The notes beneath the pieces are model-generated. The model searched no databases and had not been told where the DNA came from. It saw only the letters and a program-made list of their open reading frames with translations. DNA of 64,000 bases from Blattamonas nauphoetae. Taxonomy: Eukaryota > Preaxostyla > Oxymonadida. The stretch spans positions 62,001 to 126,000 of the forward strand of contig JARBJD010000155.1 of NCBI GenBank assembly GCA_033064195.1. Reading direction: 5' to 3'. This document shows, piece by piece, positions 1 through 10,526 of this stretch; position 1 is the stretch's first letter; every line of letters starts with the position of its first letter. The position numbers were made by a program, and so were the translations under genes.

Positions 1-1050
1 TTATAATCCGGAGTACAGACGAGAATATCAGCAATCATCATTTGGAGCCAGATGGGGACAAAATGGGCGTTTTTGGAGACACTCGCGGGAGTTGTGAAAT
101 GTGGGATGGTGACAGAGGAGGAAAGGTAATGTTTGTTGAGAATATGGATGGATGTTGAGGGGGTGATGATTGCTGGACGAGATGTCAGGCTGATTGTTGT
201 TGGCGAATCAAAATTAAAAGAATAGCGTTTCTGGATCTTCAAGAGTGATCCAAAATGATCAAATGTGTTCTGTCCAACGTAAAGTTCCTTATAGTTTGAT
301 TTTAGTTTCGCGATAATTGTCCCAGAGAGCCTTTGGATCAGATTTGCCATCTCTTGTTCAGTTTTCTCGGTGAATAAATCATTTAAGCATGGGGCAATGT
401 CAATATTCTGAAAATACCACATTTCTGCTTCAGTGACATCATCAATTTCAGATGAAAGAGAATTGTAGGCATCTGCCAGTCCACGATTCAGTTCGACAAA
501 AAGTGAGGCAGCTCTCCAGTATTTATCATCCTCAGAGAATAATACGCAAGAACGGTGGCATACTGGATGATCCTTAATCATTTCTTTTATATAGTCGAGA
601 TTTGCAGAGAATAAGTCCATGATCTTGATCCAGAGTTGTCGAGAAGTAGAAAACGAACCTTTTTTTCAGCTCCCTCCTCGAAAAAGTGTTTTTTAGCATA
701 ACTTAACGCGTTATTTCGATGATATCCAATCTGTTCAGCTGAAAGAAACGCTTCAGCGTACTGTGAAAAGATGGCGTGAAAGAAGAATAAATACTCCCAT
801 AAGATATGCCGCAGATAAATCTTGCTTGCCATTTGTGACTATTTGCATTTTTGAGAACCTGACTTTTTTCGTGTTGTCTGTTTTCGACAATTAACGACTG
901 TGAGAAAAGCGGACCTTCGAACGTGCCCCAGACTGTCGCATTGGAGAGTTTTCCTTCTCTGACGGATGTTTTTCCAGATTCTATGCTAAATGAATACCAT
1001 TTACTTGATGAAGCTAGATGAATAACAGTCAAGATGGCGACAGGGATCAT
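1..1050 (-). CDS. unrecognised helical protein, 3' end beyond window
   Basis: I do not recognise this protein. Three coding segments in consistent phase can be joined on the minus strand: 889-1050, 659-838 and 1-623, the last still open at the window edge. The implied introns are 839-888 (50 nt) and 624-658 (35 nt), both GT...AG and both phase 0. The ATG at 1050 directly follows a TTTTCAG acceptor, so an upstream exon is possible and the start is uncertain. The product is at least 320 residues, mostly predicted helix (motifs AEAFLSAEQIGYHRNN and DKYWRAASLFVELNRGLADA), becoming Ser/Thr/Pro-richer toward the left edge. No signal peptide or membrane span stands out. It could be a trafficking or scaffold protein, but no motif supports a specific call. 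That it is coding is fairly secure because of the phase agreement; its function is unknown. Confidence 0.55.
624..658 (-). other. ultra-short intron, 35 nt
   Basis: It starts GTTCG and ends TCAAG on the minus strand. Removing it joins ...GAEKK to IMDLF... in phase 0, and the frames on each side differ by one. The host gene is unrecognised, so support comes from reading frame only. Confidence 0.5.
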
Positions 1051-1274
1051 CTGAAAAGAGTGAGAATGTGGAAGAAATTGATGAAAACAAATAACAATAA
1101 TGGAAATTTGGATTGAAAATGAATGATACGATCCAAAAATGATGTCAACATACCCAAACACTTCAGAGATCTTGACTTACTGAAGATAAAAAAATGTTGG
1201 GGATCAAATCAAGACATTCACGAAATGACAACGAAAGAACAGAAAATACCTCGAAGAGAAATACAATTCATTCA

Positions 1275-2300
1275 TTAGGATGGAGAAAGCTGTGCAACGT
1301 TCCTTAGATGACGGTCAACGAACTGTTGTGAGTACTCTGGAAAATAAGCAAGAACACCGAGTGTGTTCTTCATGGGAAGAGTCTTGTCTTTCGGATATGT
1401 GTATGTCTCTCCATTCATGCCAGTGAGGAGTCCGCCACAGCCCATAAGCAACGCCTCTCCAGCACAGATGTCCCTGTTTGAGAATGGGTGGAGAACGAAA
1501 ACACAAACCATTTACACGAAGGATGAAGAGGAGATGAAACGACTAAGTTGAAATCACCGCGAATAAGTTGTATTAATTTGCCTCCCATTCCGCTTGTCTT
1601 GATAAATCGTGATGGCTTGAAGAGTTAGAAAGCACAAGCGCCAAACCGCAAATAAATCCAAATACTTCTTCGTATCATACTTGTGGTGATCGTGTGTTGA
1701 TCCAATCACACATATCTCGCCTGAATCAGGTGGTGGCTGTTTGGTCAATCCATGCAGACCAAATGCGGGGCCTCCCCAAATTAATTGGTCGAGATTGTCA
1801 TCCGAAGAATCGCGAACGAATGGATAACATATAACCCCAGCGACAGGTCGTTCATTTGCGACGATTCCGATCAATACAGTCACGTTATGGACGAAACCAT
1901 CACAATAATCGCGTGTGCCGTCGAGAGGATCAATATAAATCACAAGATCTTCAATTGGGAATGAGAGATCATTTGGAGGGACAAGGGTGAGACATGGTGA
2001 TTCTACTGCTTTTGGGCGAGGAAGTGATGACGAGTTTTCTTCTCCGACGATGGCAATGGACGGCCTTCGGTAGAAAACAAAAAAAAAGTTGCTAAACAAA
2101 GGAAAAAGAGACCATTGAGAGCGAAGAAGTGTCGAAATTAGTGATTGAGACTGTAAATCAGCGATTGTGACTGGATCTGCGATTGACGACTTGTATTGGA
2201 CACATTCGTTTCGTTTGTAATAACAATCTCGAATTGCGGCTGCTGCCCTCCGTGATGCATCAATACAACATGACAAAACTTCGTTGATTGCAACATTCAT
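1275..2300 (-). CDS. BPNT1: 3'(2'),5'-bisphosphate nucleotidase (BPNT1-like, IMPase fold)
   Basis: A Mg2+-dependent phosphatase of the inositol monophosphatase superfamily. Family knowledge says such enzymes remove the 3'-phosphate from PAP, and in some members from inositol 1,4-bisphosphate. Exons are 2098-2300, 1647-2064, 1509-1615 and 1275-1473, with introns of 33, 31 and 35 nt. In order the protein shows SIADPVTIADLQSQ (the usual D-T-ADR region), IVGEE (metal ligand Glu), YIDPLDGTRDY (the D-P-L-D-G-T metal site), NVTVLIGI, GMGGKLIQLIRG, CKWDICAGEALL (the W-D-x-C-A-x-E-A signature) and a GGLLTGMNGE C-terminal block. The W-D signature is only rebuilt by removing the 35-nt intron. ATG at 2300 gives about 308 residues, the usual length. 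An upstream Met is possible in the open frame to 2438, but that stretch is not family-like. Confidence 0.88.
1474..1508 (-). other. ultra-short intron, 35 nt
   Basis: It starts GTTTGT and ends AAACAG. It splits the Trp codon of the W-D-I-C-A-G-E-A signature. Splicing rebuilds the motif exactly. Confidence 0.85.
1616..1646 (-). other. ultra-short intron, 31 nt
   Basis: It starts GTTTGG and ends TTCAAG, with a CTAAC branch-site-like motif about 9 nt from the acceptor. Removal changes frame and restores the conserved GMGGKLIQLIRG block. Confidence 0.8.
2065..2097 (-). other. ultra-short intron, 33 nt, length divisible by 3
   Basis: It starts GTTTAG and ends CGAAG. Its removal joins SLFP to LPSIAIVGEE, matching BPNT1 spacing. 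Retention would keep the frame open and insert 11 residues, because the intron contains no in-frame stop. Confidence 0.75.
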
Positions 2301-2421
2301 TGATTGATAAAAAAAGAAAGAAATTGCTGGGGGTCTGATCAGACGACTGTGTGGAAAAAAGACATCAAAGATAACGACCGAATACAATCGACAATAAATT
2401 ATGGTGTTTGTGCGAGAATCG

Positions 2422-4069
2422 TCATTTTTGTGTGTCAATCCAAAGTCGATACCATAAACGGTTCCAACTCGTAAAGACAGACTGTTCCTTTAAGTCGCTG
2501 ATTCCTTCCTCCAGAATCGCGGCATCCCAATCATTTCTGAGATCGTGAGCGTCTTGTTTCGTTCGTTCTGATTCAATCGTTGTTCCATCGTCCATATCCA
2601 TGGATGAGTGAGAGAGAAAAGAGGGAGTATGAGCAAGAACAGACGAGACATTCATATAAGGGGGGTGGTTTTGAAGGTCTGTGAGCACAAGGAGTGTGAG
2701 GCCTGTTCGACGCATCCACGCGATTGTGTCAGCTGAGGACAATGAGAAGTTTAGAAATGTGCGAAATGCTGTGTCGGGGGAGTTGATGAGACGTGAACGA
2801 CGATGGAAGAGTGTTGTCCAGAAGTCTTCGCGAGGGAGAAGTAGAGTCTTTGCGATCAAATTAGCAAGAACTTGGTTATTGGTGTACAAAATCCACTTCA
2901 TGCTCTGAACAGCAGACTGGACAAGCAAGCGGTCCTTCACCAGAAGTTGGTCTTGTTTCAGATCAATTTTTTCTGCCTCAATGAGTACGGCATCAACAAA
3001 TCGAACTGACCCTTCGCAATCCCGCCAATAAAGTATGTTATCAAGTGAAGAAATGATCCCACACACAAATGTTTGGAGGTCAGAAACGGAAGATCTCAGA
3101 TATTCCGAGAGTCGCTCAGGAATTGGCGTCCGCCAGATATTGAAGGCGCGCAGTGGAAAATAACTCTGTCGAGAACAAAAAATACTCAATGAGGACAATC
3201 CGACTGGTGTGTGAAAATAAGATGAGGGTGGGAGAACAAGATCCCAAGACGTGATGGTGCGGTTGGGATGCTTTTGGAGAAATAATCCAACGACAGAGGG
3301 GGATATGTCAGATCGGAAAAATATGAAATGCAGCAAGATCGTCGCGATAGTGTGTTTCACAGCGTTTCCATCCTGGTCCTGAGTGAATGGGAGTTCTGTA
3401 TCCAACATTTGAGTTGAGAATTCTGCCCTGAAGACAGCATAGCTGGAAAACAATAAAATGACATTGTGAAAGAGAGTTGGATCTTTGGAGAGGATGAGGG
3501 GGAAAAGAGGGTTCGGGGATGTTCGGCATTGACGATGAGGCAACGACATTACAAGACTCAACAGAGTTCTGAGGAAATAATTGGACAGTGTTGATGACAG
3601 AGTGTAGAATCCAGTTTCTGCATCATAGACTGGAATGAGACGCTCTTTGAGAGGGGAGATGATGGTATTCAGCAGAGTTTCGGCAAATCGTTGATGAAGA
3701 TTGTTTATGATCGGACAAGCTCCGAGATACGACAACAGAAAGTGATATATCTGAGTGGAAAGGAAATGGTGTGTAAAAGAATAGAATACAGACTTCCATG
3801 TCGAATTCCATTTTTGAAGAATCAAAAGCGTGTTCTAACAGCCAGTGGAAGCCTTTCCATTTTAGAAGTCTCAATGAAAAACCACAACTGAAAACGTCTG
3901 AGGGAATTAAGAAATATCAAATCACACTCATTGTCGATAGGCAGGTCAAGATGAGCTGAATGATTTTAGATTGACACAGAGTGAAAACAGACTGTTCGAG
4001 TTTGTTTGTTGTTCTTCTCAAGTTCCTTCTCAAAGAGAAAGAGACCATTTCTCGCGAAAACGAAGGCAT
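2422..4069 (-). CDS. unrecognised helical protein, three exons
   Basis: I do not recognise the family. Exons 3928-4069, 3794-3897 and 2422-3750 join in consistent phase, with GT...AG introns of 30 nt (3898-3927) and 43 nt (3751-3793). Total is about 524 residues from the ATG at 4069. The protein is hydrophobic and helical throughout (LLKWKGFHWLLEHAF, YHFLLSYLGACPIINNL, NYFLRTLLSLVMSL, QSMKWILYTNNQVLANLIAK), with an acidic, likely disordered region near the end (SSMDMDDGTTIE). The pattern suggests HEAT/ARM-like or other alpha-solenoid packing. A nucleolar solenoid protein such as Urb1 crossed my mind, but I see no diagnostic motif. The first exon is the least certain. An alternative start lies at the Met six codons downstream. 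Confidence 0.6.
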
Positions 4070-4724
4070 TCAACGCCTCGCCAACTTCTGAACAAAATGT
4101 CAAAAAGAAAGAAGCATGCTCAACAACAATGAGAGTCGTCCAAATGCTGATATCTTCTCATCTAGATTGTGATGAATACAGTCATGTAGAATCACTCCCA
4201 ATAACTTCTGAGAAGGATGAAGAGAAAAATGATGAAAGTATTAATATCGACAAAGGAAGACATTTCTTTGTTTTTTAAAGGATTGGTGGACAATCAGTGG
4301 AGATGCTGAAGTTCGATGAATACCCTGAGACTCCAAAGTGGAAAAGTGGAATACGATCAATTCCCACAATAATTGTTTACCGCACTTGAACCCTTTCCAA
4401 AACAAGTTCAGATCCCAGTGACCATCTATTGTTATCTATTCAAAACAAATAGATGATTGACAGAAAATAAGTGTTCTGAACTCTCACAAAAGCGAATATA
4501 TCTCCAGAATCGTAACAATCGAACTTCAGAGGCGGTGTCTCCCCAACAGATGACGACATGAACACACATGATCAAGAGAAGTAAAAAAATCCGAGAAGAG
4601 TCGCTTGGAGAAAGACGAGGCAGACATGTTCAGGATGGACACATGGAGGGAAGAAATGTGAGAATAACAACCGAAATAACTGCGAAAACTCTGAAATGGA
4701 AAAAAAGAAGAAAAAACAGAATAT
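4070..4724. other. intergenic, no gene seen
   Basis: About 650 bp between the 3' end of the charged coiled-coil gene and the start of the next minus-strand gene. Short open frames exist on both strands (for example plus 4006-4278), but they have no recognisable content, and the latter overlaps an inferred first exon. It presumably holds the promoter and 5' UTR of the 2422-4069 gene and the poly(A) region of its neighbour. Confidence 0.4.
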
Positions 4725-7700
4725 TCATCCTTCCTCCTCCTCCCATTCCTCCTCCCACTCGCTCTCCTCCTCTTCCTGTTTCTGTGCTTGTTTGGGAGCG
4801 GCTGTTGGAGGTTGTTTTGGAGGTGGCTGAGTCGCAGGTGGTTTTGAGGGTGTGGATGGTTTTTGTTTGGGCGGTGGTGGTTCCTCTTCTTCCTCCTCTT
4901 CCCACTCGCTTTCCTCTTCATCAACAGCTGGTTTAACAGTGCTGGTTTTCTGTTCGTTCTGCTTCTTCGCGTTGTCTTGCTTTTCCTTTGATGGTTGAGG
5001 CTTCGGTGCTTCTTCCTCCTCTTCTTCCCACTCGCTTTCCTCTTCATCAGCAGCTGGTTTAACAGTGCTTGTTTTCTGTTCGTTCTGCTTCTTCGCGTTG
5101 TCTTGCTTTTCCTTTGCTGGTTGAGGCTTCGGTGCTTCTTCCTCCTCTTCTTCCCATTCGCTTTCTTCGATATCCTCGTCTGTGGTGTGATTCTTCTTCA
5201 TCTCTTCTTCTTTTGCCAATCTGTCTGGTTCTTCTTTCTGTCGTTTCTGTTCTTCTTCTCGTTTCTGTTCTTCTTCTCGTTTCTTTTTGTCTGCTTCTTG
5301 TTTCTTCAGTTCCTCCTGACGCTTCTTTTCTTCCTCTTTTTCTTTCTGCTTTCTGGTTTCCTCTTCTTTCTGCTTTCTCATCTCTTCTTTCTTCGCTTCT
5401 TCCTCTTCCTCTTTTTTCTTCTTTTCATCTTCTTCCTTCCTTTTCTTCTCATCCTCCACTTTCTTCTTCTTTTCATCTTCTTCTTTTTTCTTCTTTTCAT
5501 CATCTTCCTTCTTCTTCTTTTCATCTTCTTCTTTTTTCTTCTTTTCATCTTCTTCTTTTTTCTTCTTTTCATCTTCTTCTTTTTTCTTCTTTTCATCTTC
5601 TTCTTTCCTTCTCTTTCCTTCTTCTGCCCTCTCCTCCTCCTCTCTCCTCTTCTTCTCTTCGTCCTCCTTCTGCTGCTTCTCTTCTTCCTCTCTCATCCTT
5701 TCTTCCTCTTCACCATTCACACTCTCTTCTTCCTCATCTGGATATCCAATTTCATTCGATGCATCCTCTTCTTCCTCAATCATCTCTTCATCTTCTCCAT
5801 CCTTCTCTTCATCTTCTCCATCCTTCTCTTCCTCTTCTTCACCCTTTCTCTCATCTTCCTTACTCTTTTCTTCGTCTTGCCCATTTTTCTCTTCCTCTTC
5901 CCCATCCATCTCCTCTTTCTGTCTATCCTTCGCTTCCTCTTCCCCCATCTCCCCAACTGCCGATCCTTCTTCCTCATTCTCCCAACCTTCTTCGTATTCC
6001 TCATCACCCTCACCCTTCTCCTCGCCATCCTCATCAGCGACCTCTTCCTTTGTGTCAGCTGGAGGGCTCTCTTCTTCCATTTCAGCCTTGTCTTCCTCAT
6101 CATGTTCTTCATTTTCAGCTTTAGCTTTTTCCTCTTCCTCTTTCAGCCTCTGCTCTTCCTCCTGACGGAGTCTTTCCTCTTCTTCTCGTTTGGCTCGTTC
6201 TTCAGCTTCTTGTTTTCTTTTCGCTTCCTCCTCTTTCTCTCTCTGTTTTCGCTCTTCGTCCTCCTTCTCTTTCTGTTTTCGCTCTTCCTCCTTTCTGATT
6301 TTCTCTTCTGCTTCTCGTATTTTCCTTTCCTCTTCTTCTTTCTTTCGTTCCTCTTCCTTCCTCTTCTTCTCTTCTGCTTCTCTGATCTTTCTCTCCTCTT
6401 CTTCCTTCTCTCTTCGACGAGCATCCTCCTCTTCTCTTCTTTTCCTCTCTTCTTCTCTCCTCTCTTCGTCTTCCTTCAACTTTTGCATCATCTTCTCTCG
6501 CTTCGCATTCTCTTCTTCTTCCCTCTCTTTCTCCTCCTCTTCCTTCCGTCTCCTCTCTTCCTCTCTCTTCTCCTTCAACTCTTCCTGCTTCTTTCGCATT
6601 TCAGCTCGCCTCTTCTTTCTGTCCTCTTCGTCCTTCCTCCGTTTCACTTCCTCTTCTTCCCTCTTCCTCCTCTCCTCTTCCTCTCGAAGTGCTGCTTTCT
6701 CTTTCTCCTTCTTCTGCTTCTCTCTCCTTTCTTCCGCTTTCTTCTCTTCTTCTTCTCTCTTCCGTTCTTCCTCTTCTCTCCTTCTTTCCTCTGCTTCTCG
6801 CTCTTCCTGTTCTCGTTCCTCCCGTCTCTTTTCTTCTTCCTGTTTCCTCTTCTTCTCCTCTTCTTCTTTCCGCTTTTCTTTCTCTTTCATCTTGAGAAGC
6901 ATGGCGTCTGCTGCCTTCTTTGCTGCAGCTTCGTCTCGCTTCACCAACTTCTTTTCGAGTTCCTTTTTCTCCTTGGCGATCACAACAAGCCTTTCATTTT
7001 CTTGTCGTGCTCGATTTTTCGGTAATATAGCCAAAATTCTTTCCTCTTCGGCCACGAGTGCTAAATATTCTCGCTCTTCGGCTTTTCCCGCTGCCATTTT
7101 CTCTTTCTTTCGTTGTTCTTTCCGGAGGCGACTTTCCACAACTCCCATCCTTTTCTTTGCCTTCTTTCCTTTCATTTCTATCTCCTCTCGACCTCTATTC
7201 GCTTCTTGTGCCTTTATTTGTAATCGTTCTTCATCGTTCTCTTTCAGGGCGATCAGTCGTTCGGCGATTCGTTGGAATGCTTCGTCCCAGACTTGGTCAC
7301 GTATTTCCATCCTCCAATCTTTTTTATGGGGAGAATGTCTTGTTTGGGAAGTGTGTGGAGGGGTGGCTTGTTGATTTGGGCTTGGTGAACGTGAATGTGG
7401 AGTGTGTGGAGGAGAGTCATGATTACTGCCTTCCTCATCTCGACCAGGCTCATCTGTCGCCTTCTCTTTTCCCTTTTTAGATCCATGTCTAGGTTTTTCT
7501 TTCTTTTTCTTCTTTTCCGTGATTTCTATATCTTTTAGAATCGTTCGAGCGTAGATGCTCCCTGGAAGTGGCTTTATTCCTTTGCCTTGCGAAGTATTGC
7601 TCCGCCCCTGAATATAAGGCGATGAAGCCGCTCGAGGATTAATCTTTTGAACCTGTACAAGCACTGGATCGTTCACAGTTTGAGGCTTTTGTGTTCCAGA

Positions 7701-8223
7701 CACATTGCGACTTGCTCTGCTCTTTTCTCTATTGCGTGCAATGACGGTTGCTGGTGCGGTCTATTTAATATGATAAATGAAGTAAAAATTGAACTTTATC
7801 TGTTTGTTTGTATTTTGTTACGATCCCAAATTGTTTTTTCTTGTTTGGAGGAAGATCATCAAGCTCTTCTGTTCTTTTAACGCGCTTCCTTGTGTTCTGC
7901 ATCATTTCTTCTCTTGTGAGTGTCTTTTCCAGTGCATAAACATCCTGATAAGAGAGAGATGAGTGAATTTGTTGGAGAATGTCAATCAAACCGCCTGTAC
8001 ATCCGCATCATAGTGAATATCCTCTTTCCGCTTCACCTTTGATGTATCGTGTGATGATTGTGCTGTTCGTTTCATTTTCTGTTTCTAGAATAGAACAAGA
8101 AGGACCATGAAATTGAGATATAGAAAAGCGTACGTCGGGCTGCTTCTGTGCAGGTGAACGTTGTGAATGTGGAGAATTAAATGACTTCGGAGAGTCAGAG
8201 GGTGGTACATCTTCCACATCCAT
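4725..8223 (-). CDS. highly charged coiled-coil protein with tandem repeats
   Basis: Four exons (8134-8223, 7992-8084, 7822-7944, 4725-7760) join with phase-0 GT-AG introns of 49, 47 and 61 nt into about 1113 residues. The N-terminal 110 residues are basic with nuclear-signal-like stretches (KVKRKED, TRKRVKR, PPNKKK). A Ser/Pro/His-rich linker follows, then about 600 residues of Glu/Lys/Arg coiled coil, an acidic block, a run of roughly nine-residue E-D-E-K-K-K-K-K-E repeats, and three copies of a 42-residue unit beginning ESEWEEEEEE. It ends in EEWEEEEG. Composition is like trichohyalin, caldesmon or MAP7-type proteins, but such low-complexity similarity carries no functional call. The start chosen is the first Met (8223) before the conserved-phase exons. 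An upstream exon cannot be excluded. Confidence 0.75.
4901..5160 (-). repeat. 126-bp coding tandem repeat (42 residues per unit)
   Basis: Two near-identical 126-bp units, 4901-5026 and 5027-5152, are followed by the start of a third copy at 5153, all inside the coiled-coil gene. The unit encodes ESEWEEEEEE, then a Pro/Gln segment (APKPQP), then a Lys/Asn/Gln segment (KEKQDNAKKQNEQKTSTVKP). A diverged ESEWEE copy ends the protein near 4740. The units differ at only a few positions, which suggests recent duplication or ongoing homogenisation. Confidence 0.85.
5395..5615 (-). repeat. short tandem coding repeat, E-D-E-K-K-K-K-K-E units
   Basis: About eight consecutive units of roughly 27 bp encode a nine-residue acidic/lysine motif. 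The plus strand reads as TTCTTTTTTC/CATCTTC runs. Copy number is likely variable between strains. Confidence 0.75.
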
Positions 8224-8492
8224 GCACCAGTTGTTTAAGCCCACAGTGAAAGTTCTTGCTCCATTCTGCTCGTCAACTCTCAATCACACTTGATCAATGA
8301 TCTTCATCGAACTCGAAAACATTGTCGTTGCAAGGAAGGATGGTCATTGTCTCCAGACATCCCATATCGGCAACATACGAGGTGCAGTCATCACATGACC
8401 ATAAAAGCACGGAAAAGGTTATTTGAAATGATAAACGCCCAAAGAAAGAGAAATAAACAAAGTAGGATCTCACACAGGGTTTTTTGACATAT
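8224..8492. other. intergenic, no gene seen
   Basis: Less than 300 bp between two minus-strand genes. It presumably holds the promoter of the charged coiled-coil gene and the 3' UTR of the next. An additional 5' exon of the former could lie here, but no join is compelling. Confidence 0.35.
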
Positions 8493-10526
8493 TTAGTCTT
8501 GGCTCAGGAATGGAAACAAGCGAGCGATGAATGATTTTTTCTGTTTCACAATCACACGTGTTCCTCCAGAAGAATCTCGCTGCTGTCGCTTCACACCCTC
8601 AATAAATTCTGCCACTGTCTGAATAAACTCTTCATCTTCCGTTTCTCGCTGCTTCCATTTATTCGTCCATTCGATATCCATTGCATCGAGACCAGCTTCA
8701 AATTGTTCCAGATCGAGAATTGAATGAGCAAGACGGGCTGTTAAGTCCACAAGTTCGCGCTTATGGTCGTCTTGTAGCTTTGATATTTCGAGTGCTGACC
8801 TCGAAGTCAGTTCTTCTTTTTCTTTGATTAGTTGTTGATTCTGGCTCTGAAGTTTATTGAGATTCTGTTGTAACGTCTTCTTTTCTTCTTTTGAGACCTT
8901 TTGACTTTCTCGTTCTTTCGATTTGAGAGATTCTTGAAATTGCTGTTTCTCTTCTTCTATCTCTTTCCGAATCTTCTGCTCCTCCTTTCGATGAACTTCC
9001 ACAAGTTTTTGTTTTTCTTCTTCGCGTATTTGTTCATATTTTCTCTCCATTTCCTTCTGTGCGGCGGCGGCTTTCTCTTTTTCAGTTTCAAACATCAATT
9101 CTTGGTTTTTGATCTTTTCTTCAAGGTCATTGATCTTTGATAGAAGTGTTTGCTCATCGGAGAGTGCTGTTACACTTGTAGCAAGTCTAGATTCGAGTTC
9201 GGCGACTTTGGCGTTGTGCGTTTGTGAGAGGTGCTCGAGTTCCGTCCGGTGTTTATCCTCTAGCTCTCTAATCAATGCATCTTCCCGTTGGTGAGATTGT
9301 TCCTGAATCTGCTGAGACTCCGTGTGTTCCGTTAATTGTTCTTTGAGCTTCAAGTTGTCTTGTGTCAAAGATGCCACTTTTTCCTCGAATTGTGACACTA
9401 TTGCATCGTGTTGTTGCCGAAGCTCTTGAATAAACTGCTCGTGTTGGGGTTTTAACTGTGCAAAATGGTCATTAGATTCCCTTAGAGCTTCGGCGTTCAA
9501 TTGGAGCTGTATGCGTAGCTCTTCTTCTCGTTCACTCTTCTCTCCTCGAGTATGGTTGAATTGTTCCTTCACAGAGGCGAGTTCTTCCTCCAAACGGGTT
9601 ACTTGATCCTTCAGCTGGTGAACTGATTGTTTCGCCTTCTCACGCTTCTCATTTGCGAGTTCGAGCGATGTTTGAGTTTTTGCCAGTTCATCTTTTACAG
9701 ACCCAAGCTGTTCAGTGAGAGAATTCTTCTCCATTTCCAGCGAGTCCACTTCAGGTTTCAAAGTTGGCTCCGCTAGTCGTCTTTCTGTCTCTTTCATTTG
9801 ATCCTGCATTTTCATCTGTGTTTGTTGGAGTTCCGTTTTGGTCTCGGCCAGTTGTGTGCTTAATGATTTGTTCTCATCCTCCAACTGTTGAATTCGTTCC
9901 GAATTTTGTGTTTCTATCTCAGTCGTTTGAGCTATAAAACGCTCCTGAAGCTTGCGATACTCCGACATGATGTCAATATTTGACATCGAGAGATTTTCTT
10001 TCGGAATGAGTTCATTTTTCCCTGTTTCGAGTCGGTGCAACAAACCATCGAGATTATTCAATTTCTCGGCCTCTTCGCCAGAACCCAGAGAGGAAGGCGG
10101 AATTAAAGCGAAATCACTACTATCATTGGCATCAACACTGGAACCAGATCTGCTCCTGCGTCCTTTCCCAGCAGATGAATGAATATTCTTGATATGCTTG
10201 TTCTTTTGAGGAGTATGCTGGTTTCGACTGGAGGGACTATTCTTATGATCATTGTGTTTATCCACTTGACGCATTGAATTCGACAATTCTGTGACAGCCG
10301 TATTCTTTGGTTCCGATGATAAGAAATCTTTCTGTTCGTCAGGAGTGAAGGAGTGTACCTCATCAAGATTAAATGTTTTGTTCTTTGGTGTTGTTGGAAC
10401 ATCACTATCCGAATCGAAGTCGGTTTGAGACGAGACCGCAGTAAAGTCTGACATCGATCGACCAATTGTTAAGTCACCACTTTCTGAGGGGATTGTGTCT
10501 TCCTCATCGCCATTTTTGAGATCCAT
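8493..10526 (-). CDS. long coiled-coil protein, function unknown
   Basis: A 677-residue frame from the ATG at 10526. The first 180 residues are acidic and Ser/Thr-rich, with phosphodegron-like and SQ/TP-rich stretches (SDSDVPTTPKNK). From about residue 190 to 640 the sequence is continuous heptad-like coiled coil (for example LEDENKSLSTQLAETKTEL, ELEDKHRTELEHLSQ). It ends in a short basic/hydrophobic tail, KKSFIARLFPFLSQ, that could contact a membrane or a partner. Golgin, tether or centrosome/axostyle scaffold roles fit such architecture, but nothing in the sequence decides. Upstream of the ATG the frame stays open (QLRAAREETEA) back to a TATATCAG acceptor near 10560. A 12-nt micro-exon and a further open stretch may lie beyond, so the true N-terminus may be longer. 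Confidence 0.8.
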   Translation of the reverse strand: MDLKNGDEEDTIPSESGDLTIGRSMSDFTAVSSQTDFDSDSDVPTTPKNKTFNLDEVHSFTPDEQKDFLSSEPKNTAVTELSNSMRQVDKHNDHKNSPSSRNQHTPQKNKHIKNIHSSAGKGRRSRSGSSVDANDSSDFALIPPSSLGSGEEAEKLNNLDGLLHRLETGKNELIPKENLSMSNIDIMSEYRKLQERFIAQTTEIETQNSERIQQLEDENKSLSTQLAETKTELQQTQMKMQDQMKETERRLAEPTLKPEVDSLEMEKNSLTEQLGSVKDELAKTQTSLELANEKREKAKQSVHQLKDQVTRLEEELASVKEQFNHTRGEKSEREEELRIQLQLNAEALRESNDHFAQLKPQHEQFIQELRQQHDAIVSQFEEKVASLTQDNLKLKEQLTEHTESQQIQEQSHQREDALIRELEDKHRTELEHLSQTHNAKVAELESRLATSVTALSDEQTLLSKINDLEEKIKNQELMFETEKEKAAAAQKEMERKYEQIREEEKQKLVEVHRKEEQKIRKEIEEEKQQFQESLKSKERESQKVSKEEKKTLQQNLNKLQSQNQQLIKEKEELTSRSALEISKLQDDHKRELVDLTARLAHSILDLEQFEAGLDAMDIEWTNKWKQRETEDEEFIQTVAEFIEGVKRQQRDSSGGTRVIVKQKKSFIARLFPFLSQD

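Noticed and set aside
3170-3470. 20-nt GT...CAG intervals in the 2422-3750 exon as introns
   Set aside because: They are 20 nt, not a multiple of three, and removal breaks an otherwise continuous frame.
4995-7025. 676-codon plus-strand frame very rich in Leu and Phe
   Set aside because: It is the exact reverse of the Glu/Lys coiled-coil gene; the GAA/AAG codons of that gene read as TTC/CTT. No membrane-protein pattern beyond composition.
6190-7374. 394-codon plus-strand Ser/Phe-rich frame
   Set aside because: Second reverse-strand shadow of the same coiled-coil gene.
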